Assembly: GCA_030065125.1 (NCBI GenBank)
Contig: JASJDM010000002.1
Span: 124,001-188,000 of the forward strand
Source: Lysobacterales bacterium
Lineage (GTDB): Bacteria > Pseudomonadota > Gammaproteobacteria > Xanthomonadales > SZUA-38
DNA: 64,000 nucleotides
Direction of reading: 5' to 3'
The position numbers were made by a program, and so were the translations under genes. The notes under the pieces were generated by a model that was not told where the DNA came from, did not search any database, and saw nothing but the letters and a program-made list of their open reading frames with translations. Positions 18,466 to 27,803 of the stretch are shown piece after piece (position 1 is the first letter of the stretch; every line of letters starts with the position of its first letter).

Positions 18466-20604
18466 ATGCAGCGCAGCTATCTTAAACTGTTGATCGCGGC
18501 CGTGGTGCTGGCGGGTATCGCCGCCTTCGTCACCTTGGACCTGGGCCAGTACTTTTCCCTGGAGGCCATGCAGGCGCGACTGGATGACTGGCGCAGCTAC
18601 CGGGATGATCATCCCTGGTTGACCGGCGGTGGTTTTTTCCTGGTCTACGTGGCCGTGACCGGCCTCTCTCTGCCGGGCGCTGCTTTGATGACCCTGCTGG
18701 CGGGAGCCCTGTTTGGCCTGTGGACCGGTACGCTGCTGGTATCCTTTGCGTCCACCCTGGGGGCCACCCTGGCGTTCCTGGCTGCACGCTTCGTACTGGC
18801 CGACTCAGTCAGGTCCCGCTTTCAGAAACAGTTCGAGACCATCGATCGCGGCATGGACCGGGAAGGCAGCTTCTACCTGTTTTCGCTGCGGCTAATCCCG
18901 CTGTTTCCATTTTTTGTGATCAACCTGGCCATGGGATTGACCCGAATCCGGACCCTCAGCTTTGCGCTGGTCAGCCAGGTGGGGATGCTCCCGGGCACCC
19001 TGGCCTACGTGAACGCAGGGCGGGAACTCAGCGCCCTGGAATCCCTGGGCGGAATCGTGGCGCCTTCAGTCATTCTTTCCTTCGCCGTACTGGGGCTTTT
19101 GCCGCTGGTGGCCAAGCGGCTGGTGGAATGGATGCGATCCCGACGGGTGTACCGGGGTTACCCGAAACCGGCCAGTTTCGATCGTAACCTGGTGGTCATC
19201 GGCGGCGGATCGGCGGGCCTGGTCACGGCCTACATCGCTGCTGCTGTCAAGGCCAGGGTCACCCTGGTTGAACGCGAAAAAATGGGGGGAGACTGCCTCA
19301 ATACCGGCTGTGTCCCATCCAAGGCCCTGCTGCGGTCCGCGCGATTCCTGCGGGACGCCGGGCGCAGCCGGGACCTGGGCATTGCCCGGGCGGACGTGTC
19401 GTTCGAATTCCGCGACGTCATGGACCGGGTTCAGCGGGTAATCCAGGCCATCGAGCCCCACGATTCCCCGGAACGCTACGAGTCCCTGGGAGTGGAATGC
19501 CTGGCAGGCCATGCCACCATTGAATCGCCCTTCCAGGTTCGAGTGGGCGAGCAGACCCTGACCACCCGCAATATCGTGATTGCCTCGGGCGGACGGCCGT
19601 TCGTGCCACCCATTCCCGGCCTGGACCAGGTGGAACCCCTGACCTCGGACAACCTCTGGCAACTGCAGGCACAGCCCCGGCGGCTGGCGGTGCTGGGCGG
19701 CGGCCCCATCGGCTGCGAGATGGCCCAGGCTTTCGCCAGGCTGGGCACCGAGGTGACCCTGGTGGAGATGCTGGACCGGGTGGTCAACGTTGAAGACCCC
19801 GAAGTATCGGAGCTGCTGCAGGGCGTGCTTGAGCGGGACGGGGTCCGGGTGTTGACGGCTCATCGGGCCGAGCGGGTGGAACCTGGTGAGGAAGACTCAA
19901 CGCTGATCTGCAGCTCCGGCAGCGGCGAAGTGGCGGTCCCGTTCGACCGGATCCTGGTGGCCGTGGGTCGACGACCCAATCTGGCGGACATGGGAATCGA
20001 GGAATTGGGCCTGGAAACCGACCGGGGCGCGCTGAAGGTCAACGAGTACCTGGAGACACGCTTTCCCAACATCTTTGCCTGCGGCGACGTCATCGGGCCT
20101 TACCAGTTCACCCACACGGCCTCCCACGAAGCCTGGTACTGCGCCGTCAACGCCCTGTTTCGCGGCTTCAAGCGTTTCCGGGTGGACTACTCGGTAATTC
20201 CCTGGGTCACTTTCACCGACCCCGAAATTGCCAGGGTCGGCCTGAACGAAACCGAGGCAGCCGAACAGGGCATACCATTCCAGGTCGCCCGGTACGATCT
20301 GGGTGGCTCGGACCGGGCCCTGGCCGAGGAAGACGCCCACGGCTTCGTCAAGGTGCTGACACCGCCCGGCGGCGACAAGATCCTGGGCGCTACGGTGGTG
20401 GGTGCCCACGGCGGGGAGATCCTCAGTGAGTTGACCCTGGCCATGAAGCACGGCATCGGCCTGAACAAGATTCTTGGGACCATCCATCCCTACCCCACCT
20501 GGTCTGAAGCCAGCAAGTTCACCGCCGGTCAGTGGCGCCAGAACAACAAGCCGGAAAAGCTGATGCCCTGGCTGGAGCGGTTTCACGCCTGGCGGCGACG
20601 ATAA
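18466..20604 (+). CDS. VTT/TVP38 membrane domain fused to pyridine nucleotide-disulfide oxidoreductase
   Basis: 712 residues, two modules. Residues 1-225 are a TVP38/TMEM64 (VTT, DedA-like) membrane domain with several transmembrane helices and the motif FFVINLAMGLTRIRTLSFALVS. Residues about 238-712 are a class I flavoprotein disulfide reductase: FAD motif VVIGGGSAGL, redox-active GGDCLNTGCVPSK, NAD motif VLGGGPIGCEMAQAF, second FAD site IFACGDVIGP, and a C-terminal dimer domain with HPYPTWSEASK. The reductase half resembles mercuric/dihydrolipoyl reductases; the C-terminal catalytic HxxxxE-type His is recognisable as HPYPT. The electron acceptor is unknown. Adjacent divergent glycosyltransferases suggest a shared envelope or metalloid-related role (inference). 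Confidence 0.92.
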   Translation: MQRSYLKLLIAAVVLAGIAAFVTLDLGQYFSLEAMQARLDDWRSYRDDHPWLTGGGFFLVYVAVTGLSLPGAALMTLLAGALFGLWTGTLLVSFASTLGATLAFLAARFVLADSVRSRFQKQFETIDRGMDREGSFYLFSLRLIPLFPFFVINLAMGLTRIRTLSFALVSQVGMLPGTLAYVNAGRELSALESLGGIVAPSVILSFAVLGLLPLVAKRLVEWMRSRRVYRGYPKPASFDRNLVVIGGGSAGLVTAYIAAAVKARVTLVEREKMGGDCLNTGCVPSKALLRSARFLRDAGRSRDLGIARADVSFEFRDVMDRVQRVIQAIEPHDSPERYESLGVECLAGHATIESPFQVRVGEQTLTTRNIVIASGGRPFVPPIPGLDQVEPLTSDNLWQLQAQPRRLAVLGGGPIGCEMAQAFARLGTEVTLVEMLDRVVNVEDPEVSELLQGVLERDGVRVLTAHRAERVEPGEEDSTLICSSGSGEVAVPFDRILVAVGRRPNLADMGIEELGLETDRGALKVNEYLETRFPNIFACGDVIGPYQFTHTASHEAWYCAVNALFRGFKRFRVDYSVIPWVTFTDPEIARVGLNETEAAEQGIPFQVARYDLGGSDRALAEEDAHGFVKVLTPPGGDKILGATVVGAHGGEILSELTLAMKHGIGLNKILGTIHPYPTWSEASKFTAGQWRQNNKPEKLMPWLERFHAWRRR

Positions 20605-20632
20605 CCGGGCCGAGGCGAGCTTGAATATTGAA

Positions 20633-21352
20633 TCAGGCGCTGTTGTAGGACGCCAGCAGAGAGTCCCAGGCAGCCGGGAGCCGGGAGCGCAGGGACTCGG
20701 GGGTGACCTTATATACCGAGCGCCTGAGGCGCTCCAGGTTTTCCTGCTGCCACCGGCCCGGAGACATGATTGCGCCCCGGTCAAAATCGATCAGCCAGAG
20801 CCGCGATTCGGCCAGCAGGATATTGTGGCAGTTCAAATCGGCATGGAACACGCCACGCCCGTGAAACTGCCGGACCAGAGAGCCGACCCGGGCGAACACA
20901 TCCGGGTCAGCCGGGCCGCCGGCAAGGGCCTGGGCCAGGGTCTGCTGATGCTCGATCCGCGCCGTGATCAGGTCCGCCCGGTACCAGGGCCCTGAACGGC
21001 TGTAGCCGGCGGCGACGGCAGCCGGTACCGGCAGTTGCCACCGGGACATCTGTCGCAGCAGGCGCCATTCGGCAAAAGAGCGAACCCGGTCCTGGCTGGA
21101 GAACCAGTAGCGGTCGCGATTGAACCTCGCCACCAGCCCGCCCCGCATGAAGTGCCGCAGGGCCCAGCTGTATCCCTCACCCTGAATGAAGTGCACCTGC
21201 CCCCGGCCGCTGGCGGCGCCGGCCAGTTGGCCCCGCCCCCGCCAGAACTCCGGGTCAAACCAGGCGGGACCTGGCGGTTCCGGCAGCTCGTTGGGGGCAA
21301 CCAGCAGCCACTGCCCGTCCAGCATCAGGATCTGTTCGGAAGCTTCACTCAT
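20633..21352 (-). CDS. kdkA: 3-deoxy-D-manno-octulosonic acid kinase
   Basis: 239 residues with a small Ser/Thr-kinase-like fold: GYSWALRHFMRGGLVARFNRDRYWF at the N-lobe, catalytic loop GRGVFHADLNCHNILL and the metal-binding WLIDFDRGA. This is the KdkA/WaaP pattern; KdkA phosphorylates Kdo in LPS inner core of organisms with a single Kdo. It is convergent with the VTT-flavoprotein gene and divergent from the GT9 gene. Confidence 0.92.
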   Translation of the reverse strand: MSEASEQILMLDGQWLLVAPNELPEPPGPAWFDPEFWRGRGQLAGAASGRGQVHFIQGEGYSWALRHFMRGGLVARFNRDRYWFSSQDRVRSFAEWRLLRQMSRWQLPVPAAVAAGYSRSGPWYRADLITARIEHQQTLAQALAGGPADPDVFARVGSLVRQFHGRGVFHADLNCHNILLAESRLWLIDFDRGAIMSPGRWQQENLERLRRSVYKVTPESLRSRLPAAWDSLLASYNSA

Positions 21353-21439
21353 CCAGCGCTCAGGCTAACCCAGCCGATGCAAAAGGCAATACCGCAGGTG
21401 GGGCATTGCCGAAATCTGCCGCGCCGGCACAATAGACCC

Positions 21440-22501
21440 ATGAAAATCTGCATGCTCAGGCTGTCGGCCATTGGTGACGTGACCCATGCCCTGGCGGTGG
21501 TCAGGGCGATCCAGGATCAGCAGCCAGGTGCCGAAATCACCTGGATCATCGGCAAGTTCGAGCACAGGCTGGTGGGTGACGTCCCCGGCGTGGAGTTCGT
21601 GGTGTTCGACAAATCTGCGGGCCTGTCAGCCTACAGGGATCTGCGCAGCACGATGGCCGGCCGCCGCTTTGACCTGCTGCTGCATATGCAGGTGGCCCTG
21701 CGCGCCAACCTGGCCAGCCTGTTGGTCGGGGCCGATCAGCGCATCGGGTTCGACCCGGCCCGCTCCCGGGACCTGCACGGTCTGTTCGTCAACCGGCGCA
21801 TCGCGCCTGCGGCGGAGCAGCACGTCCTGGATGGACTGATGAGTTTTCTTGACGCAGCCGGCATGTCCAGCCAGGCGCCACGCTGGGACATCCCGGTGGG
21901 TGAGGAGGACCTGGAGTTTGCCGCCACTCACGTGGACCCGCAACGCCCGACCCTGGTGCTGTCGCCGGTCAGCAGTCATGCGCTTCGCAACTGGCGGCCA
22001 GAGCGATATGCCGCGGCAGCCGACTATGCGGCCGCACAGCATGGGTTCCAGGTCATTCTGACCGGCGGACCCGGTCGTGCAGACCGGGAAATGGCCCAGG
22101 CGATCCAGTCAGCGGCAAACCGCCCCATGCTGGATCTGGTGGGAAAGGACACCCTGAAGAAACTGACCGCGCTGCTCGCCGCCAGCGACCTGGTGCTGGC
22201 CCCGGACACGGGACCGATGCACATGGCCAACGCGGTGGGAACCGCCGTCATCGGCCTGCATGCGGCGAGCAACCCTCGCCGCAGCGGACCCTATCACTCA
22301 CTGCGGTGGTGCGTCGACCGCTATGATGATGCGGCCAAAAAGTTTCGTGGATCGCCGGCGGCGGCCCTGCCCTGGGGCACCAAGATCGAGCGCCCCGGCG
22401 TCATGGACCTGGTGACGGTGGAGGACGTCAAGGGACGGCTGGATGAATGGGTCAACGCCAGCCGGGGCCAGCCAGGCCCAGCGTCAGGCGAATCTCAGTA
22501 G
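21440..22501 (+). CDS. GT9 (heptosyltransferase-like) glycosyltransferase
   Basis: 353 residues from ATG 21440; the open frame upstream runs antisense over kdkA and is rejected. GT9 hallmarks: MKICMLRLSAIGDVTHALAVVRAI, FDLLLHMQVALRANLASLLVGADQRIGFD, and the donor-binding LVLAPDTGPMHMANAVGTAVIGLHAASNPRRSGPY. These enzymes add heptose to LPS inner core. With kdkA next door an inner-core role is likely. The stop overlaps the convergent DUF6165-like gene by 7 bp. Confidence 0.93.
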   Translation: MKICMLRLSAIGDVTHALAVVRAIQDQQPGAEITWIIGKFEHRLVGDVPGVEFVVFDKSAGLSAYRDLRSTMAGRRFDLLLHMQVALRANLASLLVGADQRIGFDPARSRDLHGLFVNRRIAPAAEQHVLDGLMSFLDAAGMSSQAPRWDIPVGEEDLEFAATHVDPQRPTLVLSPVSSHALRNWRPERYAAAADYAAAQHGFQVILTGGPGRADREMAQAIQSAANRPMLDLVGKDTLKKLTALLAASDLVLAPDTGPMHMANAVGTAVIGLHAASNPRRSGPYHSLRWCVDRYDDAAKKFRGSPAAALPWGTKIERPGVMDLVTVEDVKGRLDEWVNASRGQPGPASGESQ

Positions 22502-22884
22502 GATTTGTAGGACTTCTCTTCAACCAGCTCCGAGCCCAGGGCAAGGTTGATGTCCTTCTTGATGACGGAACGCCGGTCATTGATAACGTAGACGGATCGG
22601 GCGAGCTCGATAAATTCCGCGTCGAAGGCTTTTTCTGATTCCTTGACCCGGATCCGGTCTTCGATTTCCCACAAGGCTTCGTTGACGCTTTTCAATTCAG
22701 CTCTGCTGGCCGACAGGTCCGCGTTGGAGGCGGCCGACGAATTCCAGGTGTGCTCCAGCAGGTCCAGCTCGTGGCGGATATTGACCAGCTTCTGCTGGTC
22801 GGAGATGCGTTCTGACTTAATCTCAAGAATGGTGATCTTGTCGATCAGTTCGCCGAAGGAGACGGGGACGTTGATCAGGCTCAT
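22495..22884 (-). CDS. small DUF6165-like protein
   Basis: 129 residues, largely helical and charged. The opening VPVSFGELIDKITILEIKSERISDQQKLVNIRHELDLL matches my memory of the DUF6165 family, small proteins found in surface-polysaccharide loci. No catalytic motif or membrane segment is visible. It lies at the distal end of the exopolysaccharide cluster, 37 bp after the gene at 22922-23596. Function unknown; the family name is from memory. Confidence 0.7.
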   Translation of the reverse strand: MSLINVPVSFGELIDKITILEIKSERISDQQKLVNIRHELDLLEHTWNSSAASNADLSASRAELKSVNEALWEIEDRIRVKESEKAFDAEFIELARSVYVINDRRSVIKKDINLALGSELVEEKSYKSY

Positions 22885-22921
22885 TGAATTTTCCGTGTGG
22901 TGTATCGAGTCGCTCGAGTCG

Positions 22922-23596
22922 TTAAGGGGTGCTGTCTATCGGGGTCCACCCCAGACGGCGGCAGTGATCCAGGGCCAGCCTGTTGCCAGCGCTCTGATCG
23001 CACATGGGGTCCAGGAACCCGTAGCGCAAGGCCGTGTCCATGGCCCAGCGTGGTTCACGCCAGGCGGTTCGCACGGCGTAATCACCGGCCAGCTGGCGCT
23101 GCTCCGGGTCCAGCAGGTACCAGCTCAGCCAGAGCTCCGGGAACAGCTCGGCAAAGGTACGCGACTGGTTGGGGCCCAGGCCCAGCGCGCGCCTCAGCGC
23201 AGTGTCAAAACCATCCGACGGCAGCCGCCCCTGGCGCAACAGGAGCCGGGCCATCAATACCCAGGGTTGATAGTCGGTGGGCCGCTGCCCGGCCAGGTCT
23301 TCCAGTTCCTCCAGCAGCTGGCTTCGAATCGGCTCCGCCTCGGAAGGCGTCACGCCTTCCGCCAGCATCATGCGTGCCCGTGCGTCCAGCAGGGTGGCCT
23401 CGGGATTGATGCCGGTTCCAGCACGCCCGATGCGTCGCTGAAAGCGGGCCAGGTCCGCTGGCTCCAGACTGGATTGCCACTGAAGAAATGCCGTGCGCGA
23501 CAGCGACAGGTTTCCTTCCTGGTAGGCCAGGCCCAGGCAGGCGAGGGCCAGCGTAATGCTGCATGCTGTAGCAGCAATTCGGGCGCCGGGAGTCAC
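22922..23596 (-). CDS. hypothetical protein of the exopolysaccharide operon, N-terminal signal anchor
   Basis: 224 residues. A hydrophobic N-terminal segment (about residues 5-24, with ACSITLALACLGLAY) predicts secretion or anchoring with the rest in the periplasm. The remainder is helical with TPR-like spacing (YQPWVLMARLLLRQGRL..., FAELFPELWLSWYLLDPEQRQLAGDYAVRTAW). The GTG start overlaps the Wzc-like gene stop (GTGA), so it is translationally coupled. No family is recognised; an accessory role in polysaccharide assembly is likely from context. Confidence 0.75.
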   Translation of the reverse strand: MTPGARIAATACSITLALACLGLAYQEGNLSLSRTAFLQWQSSLEPADLARFQRRIGRAGTGINPEATLLDARARMMLAEGVTPSEAEPIRSQLLEELEDLAGQRPTDYQPWVLMARLLLRQGRLPSDGFDTALRRALGLGPNQSRTFAELFPELWLSWYLLDPEQRQLAGDYAVRTAWREPRWAMDTALRYGFLDPMCDQSAGNRLALDHCRRLGWTPIDSTP

Positions 23597-25797
23597 TTCT
23601 TGCCGTCTTCCACGTAGCCGTAGCTGGAGTAATACTCACCACCGTAGGTGCTGTATTTGCCGTAGTAATTACCGGGGCGCCGCTCGGCATGGTTCAGCAC
23701 GGTGCCCACCAGGGGCGCACCCACCCGCCGCAGTCGCTTGAGACCCGCCTGGGCGGCCTGGACAGGCGTCGAGTCCATTCGCACTACGTAAACCACCGAG
23801 GTAGCGAGCTTCGACAGCACCATGGCATCACTCACCGCCAGGGTGGGCGCGCAGTCAATCACGACCAGATCGAAGTTTTCGCGCAGTTTTTCCAGGGCAG
23901 ACTCAAACCGGTGGGACGACAGCATTTCCAGTGGATTGGGCGGCACCAGGCCCGCCGGCATCACGTACAGATCAACCGAGGGGTCGGGCTGGTGCATACA
24001 TTCGTCCAGCTCGGCCTCCTCTGAAATGAAATGTGACAGCCCTTTCACGGTCTTCTGGTTGCCCAGGGCGCGGCCCACCATGGGACGGCGCATGTCCGTG
24101 TCGATCAGCAGCACCCGCTTCATGTCGGCAATGGCCCGGGACAGGTTCATGGACAGCGTGGTTTTGCCCTCTCCCGGCACGGACGAGGTCACCAGCAGCA
24201 CCGGTTTTTCGTGATCCAGGTCGGACAGCAAAACCCCGGTCCGGACCGTGCGGACGGCCTCGGCAAAAATGGACTGGCGGTTCTGGGAAAAGCTGCGCAG
24301 CGGACCCAGGTCCTGCCGGCCATCGGTCTTGAGCCGGGGCAGCACGCCCAGCACCGGGACACCCAGCCGGCGTTCAGCGTCCTCGGGGTTTTTGACGGTG
24401 TTGTCCAGGTGTTCCAGCACGAAGGCCAGGCCCACGCTGATCAGCAATCCCAGCACCAGCGCCATGGCCAGGCTGCGCCGCTTGTTGGGCTTCACCGGCG
24501 CGCCGGGAGGCATGGCCCGCTGTACGACCCTGGCGTTTGCGTTGGGGATGTCACCCGCCGCCGACGTGCTTTTGAACTGGGTCAGGAACTGCTCGTAGAT
24601 TTCCCGGTTTTTGTCCGCCTCCCGCTGCAGCGCGTCCAGATCGAACTCCTTGCGATCGATGTCCCGCACGCGGACCTTGATGGCGTCGACTTCATCCTGG
24701 GCCGCCTTTTCCGCCGCCACCTGAGCCTGGAAGTTGCGGTTGACCGAATCCGCGGCCAGCTGCAGCTGGCGATCCAGCGCGGACTCGGCTGATTCCAGCT
24801 CTGAGTTGGCCGCAATCATGGTGGGATGCTTGGGGCCGTAACGCTTGGACAGTTCGGCCGCCTTGCGCCGGGCTTCCAGAAACGTCGCGTTGGTGCTGAC
24901 GATCTGATCGTCGTTCAGCACCGTTGGCAGGATCTCCTTCATGTTGTCACCGACAGCGGCCCGCTGGACATCGTCCCAGGCGATCTGGGCTTCCAGGCGC
25001 GCCCGCCGGGCAGCGCTGAGCTTCTCGGTGGCCAGGCCCAGTTCCTGGTTGACCAGCGACGTCGCGCCGTCTTCTGCCACGATCAGCTGCTGGGAATCCA
25101 GGTACCGCTGGACCGCCTGCTCCGAGTCTTCCCAGCGATCCTTCAGCTCAACCAGTCTCTCGGTCAGGTAGCCGGTTGCGGCCTGGCTCATTTCAAGCCG
25201 GCCCGCCAGATTGTCGGCGATGTAGGCTTCAGCCACGGCATTTGCCAGGCGGGCCGCGTATTCAGGGCTGGACGCCTCGAAGCTGATGTCCACCAGCTGA
25301 CTGTTGCGCCGCGGTGATACCTGGATACCGCCAACCACCCCGCCCACCGCGGAGTTGAAGCGCTGGGCCGGTGTCGGCTCGGGGGGATCCGGGAACCACT
25401 CCTCCGGCAGCAGGTCTTTCCAGCTGAATCCCTGGGGCGCCTGGCGGGCCGGCGTCTGGTCCAGCTCAAGCTCACGCACCACGCGTTCGCCAATGGCCCG
25501 TCGTTTGATCAGGCCATACTGGGTCTGGTAATACAGCCACTGGTCCGAGTAGACCGAGTAGGGATCCTGGATTGGAGAAAACTGCGCCGGGGCGCGCTCG
25601 ATCAGCAGGGTCGCGGTGGCCCGGTAAATCGGCACCTGCCGGTAGACGAACAGGGCCGCCACCAGGGTTACCAGCAGCGTCAGGCCGGCTATGGCGAGCT
25701 TATGCTTATCGATAACCCGCCAAACCTGGCGGATGTCCAGGCCGCGCTCTTCCTCTTCCGCGGTAATCAGTGAGTCTGGCAGGCGAAGGTTCTGCAT
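23593..25797 (-). CDS. Wzc-like polysaccharide co-polymerase with tyrosine autokinase domain
   Basis: 734 residues. An N-terminal Wzz/PCP domain with transmembrane segments near residues 37-55 and 435-455 flanks a long periplasmic coiled coil. The cytosolic BY-kinase has Walker A SSVPGEGKTTLSMNLS, Walker A' VLLIDTDMRRPMVG and Walker B VIDCAPTLAVSDA. A tyrosine-rich tail (YYGKYSTYGGEYYSSYGY) is the expected autophosphorylation cluster. It controls polymer length and export. It is coupled to the Wza-like gene upstream by a one-base TGATG overlap. No cognate low-molecular-weight tyrosine phosphatase (Wzb) gene is visible in the window. Confidence 0.95.
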   Translation of the reverse strand: MQNLRLPDSLITAEEEERGLDIRQVWRVIDKHKLAIAGLTLLVTLVAALFVYRQVPIYRATATLLIERAPAQFSPIQDPYSVYSDQWLYYQTQYGLIKRRAIGERVVRELELDQTPARQAPQGFSWKDLLPEEWFPDPPEPTPAQRFNSAVGGVVGGIQVSPRRNSQLVDISFEASSPEYAARLANAVAEAYIADNLAGRLEMSQAATGYLTERLVELKDRWEDSEQAVQRYLDSQQLIVAEDGATSLVNQELGLATEKLSAARRARLEAQIAWDDVQRAAVGDNMKEILPTVLNDDQIVSTNATFLEARRKAAELSKRYGPKHPTMIAANSELESAESALDRQLQLAADSVNRNFQAQVAAEKAAQDEVDAIKVRVRDIDRKEFDLDALQREADKNREIYEQFLTQFKSTSAAGDIPNANARVVQRAMPPGAPVKPNKRRSLAMALVLGLLISVGLAFVLEHLDNTVKNPEDAERRLGVPVLGVLPRLKTDGRQDLGPLRSFSQNRQSIFAEAVRTVRTGVLLSDLDHEKPVLLVTSSVPGEGKTTLSMNLSRAIADMKRVLLIDTDMRRPMVGRALGNQKTVKGLSHFISEEAELDECMHQPDPSVDLYVMPAGLVPPNPLEMLSSHRFESALEKLRENFDLVVIDCAPTLAVSDAMVLSKLATSVVYVVRMDSTPVQAAQAGLKRLRRVGAPLVGTVLNHAERRPGNYYGKYSTYGGEYYSSYGYVEDGKK

Positions 25798-26396
25798 CAG
25801 AAGAAGCTCTGCTCGATGGTGATGATGTCCCCGGGGCCGACCCGGGCGTCCATATCCACCCGCTGCCGGCTCTCCTCGGACTGCCCTTCCCGCTGCAGGA
25901 AGACTTTTCGAACCGAGGCCCGGTCGGTCAATCCGCCGGCCAGGGCAAGGGCCATCTGCACCGTCATGCCGGGTTCATAGGGGTATCCACCGGGATCGTT
26001 GACTTCGCCGTTGACGTAGAAAGGTCGATAGGTGGCGACACTGACCGCTATTTTCGGGTCGACCAGGTAATCGGGCTTGAGCCCGGCCATAAGCAGGTCC
26101 TTCAGCTCCAGCGTGCTGAGACCGGCCACCGACAACTGGCCAAGGAACGGATACTGGATGGTGCCACCTTCATCCACCCTGACCTGGGGCGAAAGGTCTG
26201 CCTCGCCGAAAACGCTGATGGACACCACGTCGCCAGGTCCAATGTGATATTCGTAGAGGTCTCCGGGGACAGGTGAACCGGATTCCTGGTCCTGGCCAAG
26301 TGCCACCCCCCACAGCAGGACTGCAAAAACGCTCGTCAGCCCTATTTGGACCCGGTGTTTCACTGCCAGCGTACCTCCGAAAATCCGCGCGCCCAT
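25797..26396 (-). CDS. Wza-like polysaccharide export protein (SLBB domain)
   Basis: 199 residues. After a signal-type hydrophobic segment (IGLTSVFAVLLWGVALGQ) comes the Poly_export domain, EYHIGPGDVVSISVFGEADLSPQVRVDEGGTIQYPFLGQLSVAGLS, then an SLBB segment with VNGEVNDPGGYPYEPGMTVQMALALAGGLTDRA. No lipobox cysteine is apparent, and the protein is short, with one SLBB, so it lacks the C-terminal outer-membrane helix domain of E. coli Wza. It probably partners with the beta-barrel gene just upstream (26490-27665) to cross the outer membrane. Confidence 0.93.
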   Translation of the reverse strand: MGARIFGGTLAVKHRVQIGLTSVFAVLLWGVALGQDQESGSPVPGDLYEYHIGPGDVVSISVFGEADLSPQVRVDEGGTIQYPFLGQLSVAGLSTLELKDLLMAGLKPDYLVDPKIAVSVATYRPFYVNGEVNDPGGYPYEPGMTVQMALALAGGLTDRASVRKVFLQREGQSEESRQRVDMDARVGPGDIITIEQSFF

Positions 26397-26489
26397 CCAG
26401 ATCAGGCAATCCGCCCGAGAAAAAATTCCAATAAACAGCAGTTTATCTTAGTTATTTAACGGTCGCTTGCCGGAATTCTTTGGTCCAGG

Positions 26490-27665
26490 TCAGGGGCTCA
26501 TTTCCACAGTCAGCAGGAATTCGCTGCGGTCGTAGTTGAATTCCGGCAGGCTGGACTCGCGTTCCACTTTGCGAAATCCGGCGCCCAGCAGCAGCCATGG
26601 ACGGAACTGGTAGTCGGCCGAGACGCTAAAACTCACGACGTCATCGTCCCTGGGACCCGGCTGAAAGTCTTCATCCATCCAGCCGAAATCCACCGACGTC
26701 AGCAGGCGCGGGCGCCAGTTGTAACGCCAGGATAGCTCCGTTTCTTCGCGCAGCACGAACCCGCTGGCGCCAAAAGACTCGTCGGTGGCCCGGCGAGTGA
26801 GAAGGCCGAACTCGCTGCGTGAAACTGGCGTCCAGGAAGCGGAGACTTCCCAGAACGCCCCTTTGAAGCCCGGCAGCACGGGATCGTCGAAATCGCGCTG
26901 CAGTCGTCCCACCACCGCCTTGCCCCGGGTTCTCTCGCTGGCCTGCCAGCTGATTCCCAGGCCATACGCCCTTTCCTCGCTGTCCCGGTTGGCGCTCCGA
27001 TAGTTGATATCACTTTGCACCACCTGGGCCAGGGCAACGGTGCGCCCACCGATGCGGTATTGGAATTCCACGCCGTAGCGCCACTGGTCGAAATCGCCCC
27101 GGGTGGTGAAATCACGGTTGTTGGTGTACTCGGTTTCGTTCCAGTCGGCAAAGGCCTCGATTCGGCCGCGGGCACCGTTCGCGCCATAGCCGTAACGCCC
27201 GCCAAATTGAATGTTGTCGTACTCGTCGACCTCCCGCTCGAGCACCGTGCCGGAGCCTTCGCGCAGTCCCTCGCCACGGCGGTCGTGCCCACGACTGAGT
27301 TCAGCGCTGACCTCCAGGTCCGAGCGCACCGTGGGATCGTATTGCCACAGCCCGCCCAGCAGCTGGTCCAGGTAGTTGTCTTCACTGCTGTCCAGGTAAT
27401 CGGCGTACTCGGCCCGGTATTCGACCTGAATCCGGCTGCGGCGTGTGTCTTTTTCCAGCCTGACCGCCGGAGAGAACAGCAGGTAGAGGGAGTCAATTTC
27501 GTCGGATGACGTGAGCGCCACGTTGTCGTCATAGCCGATTGAGGCGCCGGCGGAGGGGTAAAGCACCCATGTGCCCAGCTGAATCCCCGATTCCTGAGCG
27601 GCAGCGGTTGCTGCGAAAAACAAAAGCGCGACTGCGCGTAAGCCGTTCCTTTCCAATCCCCACAC
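26490..27665 (-). CDS. outer-membrane beta-barrel protein of the polysaccharide operon
   Basis: About 391 residues if GTG 27665 is used; a TTG at 27731 would add 22 residues. A signal peptide (AVALLFFAATAAAQES) is followed by alternating amphipathic strands rich in Tyr, Trp, Arg and Asp, for example VEYRAEYADYLD, GRIEAFADWNETEYTNN and ELSWRYNWRPRLLTSVDFGW, ending with hydrophobic FLLTVEMSP. This is the BBP2-type porin-like barrel often found next to Wza/Wzc genes and thought to form part of the export channel. The gap to the Wza-like gene is about 93 bp and AT-rich, so the latter may have its own promoter. Confidence 0.88.
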   Translation of the reverse strand: MWGLERNGLRAVALLFFAATAAAQESGIQLGTWVLYPSAGASIGYDDNVALTSSDEIDSLYLLFSPAVRLEKDTRRSRIQVEYRAEYADYLDSSEDNYLDQLLGGLWQYDPTVRSDLEVSAELSRGHDRRGEGLREGSGTVLEREVDEYDNIQFGGRYGYGANGARGRIEAFADWNETEYTNNRDFTTRGDFDQWRYGVEFQYRIGGRTVALAQVVQSDINYRSANRDSEERAYGLGISWQASERTRGKAVVGRLQRDFDDPVLPGFKGAFWEVSASWTPVSRSEFGLLTRRATDESFGASGFVLREETELSWRYNWRPRLLTSVDFGWMDEDFQPGPRDDDVVSFSVSADYQFRPWLLLGAGFRKVERESSLPEFNYDRSEFLLTVEMSP

Positions 27666-27803
27666 CCTAGTTCCGCTGCCCTGCGGATTTCCATTCGGCC
27701 GACGCGCGCAAAAGTCGAGTACTTTGCGCAAGCTGTAAATGCCTGTTTTTTTCGCAATTTTAATGGGTTTAGGGGCATTATTGAAATGTCTCTCAACAAA
27801 TTT

